Part shown: positions 62,665 to 64,000 of the stretch, piece after piece
Layout of the letters: each line of letters begins with the position of its first letter
Position numbering within the stretch: the stretch's first letter is position 1
Source: Fibrobacter sp. UWB16
GTDB lineage: Bacteria; Fibrobacterota; Fibrobacteria; Fibrobacterales; Fibrobacteraceae
Assembly: GCF_900215325.1 (NCBI RefSeq)
Contig: NZ_OCMS01000002.1
Span: forward strand, 930,001 to 994,000
DNA: 64,000 nucleotides
Direction: 5' to 3'
Translations under genes and position numbers: made by a program
Notes under the pieces: generated by a model
What the model was told of the DNA's origin: nothing
Database searches by the model: none
The model's input: the letters and a program-made list of their open reading frames with translations, nothing else

Positions 62665-63030
62665 TCATTTCACGAAATCAAAAAATGCGGCAGGATCAGT
62701 GCCAAAAATTTCACCGAGCTTAACAGCCATTTTTCGAGATACCGTTCTTCGACCGTTTTCCATAGCGCAAAGATTCTGCACCTGAATACCGAGTTTTTCT
62801 GCAAGAGTCACTTGAGACCAATTGCGCAAATCCCTATTTGCGACAATCATTTCCCCTGGTGTAGTATCAAGCGATTTAAACCATTCCGTTTGTTCAAACG
62901 GTTCAGATTCGTTGTCGTCGCTAACAATTACATTTTCGGGTTTATAAGTGTCACGCAAAAAGCGTACAAGTGGGGCAGGAATATGTTTCGCTCTGATTTC
63001 AATACGGGGCCTTTTCACGACTGCCAGCAT
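62665..63030 (-). CDS. XRE-family antitoxin
   Basis: A 121-residue protein. The C-terminal ~65 residues are a helix-turn-helix of the XRE/HTH_3 type (MIVANRDLRNWSQVTLAEKLGIQVQNLCAMENGRRTVSRKMAVKLGEIF). The N-terminal ~50 residues (PRIEIRAKHIPAPLVRFLRDTYKPENVIVSDD) probably bind the toxin. AGAGGTG is the Shine-Dalgarno. It overlaps the toxin gene by 32 bases and follows it, a HigBA-like order. Confidence 0.82.
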   Translation of the reverse strand: MLAVVKRPRIEIRAKHIPAPLVRFLRDTYKPENVIVSDDNESEPFEQTEWFKSLDTTPGEMIVANRDLRNWSQVTLAEKLGIQVQNLCAMENGRRTVSRKMAVKLGEIFGTDPAAFFDFVK

Positions 63031-63262
63031 AGTACACCTCTATATTTATAGATCCGTCTTTACATGTCCAGCATGCTACCCAATTTAAAGCGAGATGACA
63101 ATGGTATGTCTCGTTTCCAAGTTTTGAGTAATGCCAAAATAGTGGTTGAATCGGACCAGAAACTTTCAATGATTGCAGAAGAGCCTTAAACTTATTTTGT
63201 ACAGCTTTAGGCATAGTCATTGCATTTTTCTGAGCCCGTTTTGTTACGGTCACATTATACAT
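62999..63262 (-). CDS. RelE-like toxin
   Basis: An 87-residue basic protein: MYNVTVTKRAQKNAMTMPKAVQNKFKALLQSLK, NETYHCHLALNWVACWTCKDGSINIEVYYAGSREKAPY. The ending VYYAGSREKAPY is typical of RelE/HigB-fold translational repressors. It precedes and overlaps its antitoxin gene. There is no Shine-Dalgarno; TATATT touches the ATG at 63262, so the exact start (ATG or GTG three codons on) is uncertain. Confidence 0.78.
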   Translation of the reverse strand: MYNVTVTKRAQKNAMTMPKAVQNKFKALLQSLKVSGPIQPLFWHYSKLGNETYHCHLALNWVACWTCKDGSINIEVYYAGSREKAPY

Positions 63263-63265
63263 AAT

Positions 63266-63284
63266 ATAATCAATTTTTGATTAT
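63266..63284. promoter_or_regulatory. Probable operator of the toxin-antitoxin genes
   Basis: ATAATCAA-ttt-TTGATTAT, 8-bp perfect arms, ending four bases before the toxin start and overlapping its -10 region. A site where the XRE antitoxin could repress the operon. Confidence 0.6.
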
Positions 63285-63352
63285 TCGTCATTGATTATTT
63301 TTGTAAATGGCATCTTTATATTTTTAATGTCGTTTTGTGATGCATCTTTCAT
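63281..63352 (-). CDS. 23-residue peptide ORF upstream of the toxin
   Basis: MKDASQNDIKNIKMPFTKIINDE, with AAGGAG eight bases before its ATG. It ends 18 bases before the toxin start in the same frame. It may be a leader peptide of the toxin-antitoxin unit or chance; the ribosome-binding site is much better than that of the toxin. Confidence 0.35.
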   Translation of the reverse strand: MKDASQNDIKNIKMPFTKIINDE

Positions 63353-63376
63353 GCGCTTATCTCCTTAAATTAAAAA

Positions 63377-63398
63377 AGACATCCAAATTTTTGGATGT
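63377..63398 (-). terminator. Terminator of the formate/nitrite transporter gene
   Basis: GACATCCAAA-tt-TTTGGATGTC, 10-bp perfect arms, followed on the minus strand by six Ts. Confidence 0.85.
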
Positions 63399-63490
63399 CG
63401 CAGCGCATTATTCAGAAACGCAAAAGAAATGTAAGTTATATAGATTTTTTGGCAAGGCACCCATTGTAAAAAGGGTGTAAATTCGCTTAT

Positions 63491-64000
63491 TTACGCGTTC
63501 GCGGACTTGGCGTTTAGCTTTTGCATGAGTGGGATGAGTCCACCGCCAATGGAATTGCCAATCGTAATCGCGACAAGTGCCTTGAGCATTGTCGTTGAAA
63601 AATCGCCTGCCAGCGAGAAGTAGAACATGTCTGCAATGCAGTGTTCGAAACCGCTTAAGATAAAGACCATCACCGGGAGGAACACGATAAATACTTTCCC
63701 GACCTGGTTTTCTACGTTCTTGTAGCCGTCAGCAGCGATGAACATGAGCATCCCGCAGAAAATTCCGAGCACGAGCAAACTAGCAAAACCATCACCGTCC
63801 TTGATAACGCAAAGAGCATTTGCATTCGCTTGAAGTGCCGCTCCATAGCGAGTCGCTGCCATTAACTTCGCGAAAACGAACGTTCCAATGAAATTTCCGA
63901 GCCAGACAATTCCCAAAAAGCCCCAATAATTAATCTTTTTGTTGACGAAATAGCCGACCTTGCCTGTAAAAAGGTTGAATCCGAAATTCAAAATCGTAAA
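63491..64000 (-). CDS. Formate/nitrite transporter family (FocA/NirC-like), C-terminal part
   Basis: The frame is open to the end of the window, so the start is outside; 169 residues are seen. NFGFNLFTGKVGYFVNKK, WLGNFIGTFVFAKLMA, LLVLGIFCGMLMFIAADG, FLPVMVFILSGFEHCIADMFYF and LVAITIGNSIGGGLIPL are classic FNT segments, with the central GFEHCIADM signature. It should form a pentameric inner-membrane channel for formate or a similar small anion; formate is a known Fibrobacter fermentation product. Confidence 0.9.
   Translation of the reverse strand, partial: FTILNFGFNLFTGKVGYFVNKKINYWGFLGIVWLGNFIGTFVFAKLMAATRYGAALQANANALCVIKDGDGFASLLVLGIFCGMLMFIAADGYKNVENQVGKVFIVFLPVMVFILSGFEHCIADMFYFSLAGDFSTTMLKALVAITIGNSIGGGLIPLMQKLNAKSANA

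Overview
This window reads as chromosome of a Fibrobacter species, close to the rumen cellulolytic bacterium Fibrobacter succinogenes. Three protein families first described as F. succinogenes paralogous families appear recognisable: the major paralogous domain (TIGR02145-like, 34893-35573), a ~920-residue lipoprotein family (TIGR02171-like, 55708-58476) and a phosphotransferase-like family (TIGR02172-like, 12750-13604). There are also three plant-polysaccharide hydrolases (GH30, GH8, GH5), a type III glutamine synthetase, GTP-type PEP carboxykinase, and Ser-rich linkers in exported proteins. All identifications come from reading motifs and comparing with remembered families; no database search was possible.

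Layout. 1-4300: end of a peptide-type ABC permease, a sugar-kinase-like APH protein overlapped by a lone PTS EIIA, then a reverse-strand membrane cluster (small TM protein, MauE/DoxX-like protein, outer-membrane barrel). 4300-8900: metG, a nitroreductase and a lipoprotein 5'-nucleotidase followed by a decayed copy of its own 3' end. 9000-12600: an AT-rich subtilase-like protein, purB behind a perfect palindrome, and a 19-codon ORF with a strong ribosome-binding site. 12700-20700: TIGR02172-type protein, a GCS2 ligase plus RLAN/ATP-grasp (RimK-like) pair, mfd and a TatD-like hydrolase. 21200-24500: a barrel with a repetitive Ala/Lys/Glu stalk, an exported hypothetical and a PIN protein. 24600-33400: gatB, PurO-type IMP cyclohydrolase, a GntR-like regulator with trmFO, a stand-alone AICAR transformylase, a NifU-like protein and a small barrel. 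33500-38000: glgC, a TIGR02145-type protein and pckG. 38000-44800: accessory stretch with a VWA lipoprotein, degraded genes, a GH30 glucuronoxylanase, a frameshifted lipoprotein and a UPF0175/PIN toxin-antitoxin pair. 44900-55700: pyrimidine/nitrogen block (carB, carA, a leader ORF with attenuator, pyrG), a GH8 enzyme and GSIII. 55700-64000: TIGR02171-type lipoprotein, a radical-SAM/DUF4130 pair, a GH5 enzyme, a toxin-first TA module and the end of a formate/nitrite transporter.

How genes work together. De novo purine synthesis ends here with a split arrangement: free AICAR transformylase (30521-31573) plus PurO-type cyclohydrolase (26559-27293) in place of a fused PurH; purB is also present. 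carAB and pyrG supply carbamoyl phosphate and CTP and use glutamine made by GSIII. Possible TTACA-N5-TGTAA operators lie upstream of both pyrG and GSIII. carAB is preceded by a pyrBI-like arrangement (leader ORF, U-rich tract, terminator, ATGA overlap).

Non-coding signals worth attention: a -10 box 6-7 nt before ATG, without Shine-Dalgarno, for six genes (suggesting leaderless mRNAs); intergenic tracts with 7-bp periodicity; clusters of tight short-loop hairpins; and dispersed GTCATCCTGA-type repeats. No rRNA, tRNA, CRISPR array, transposase or prophage was seen.
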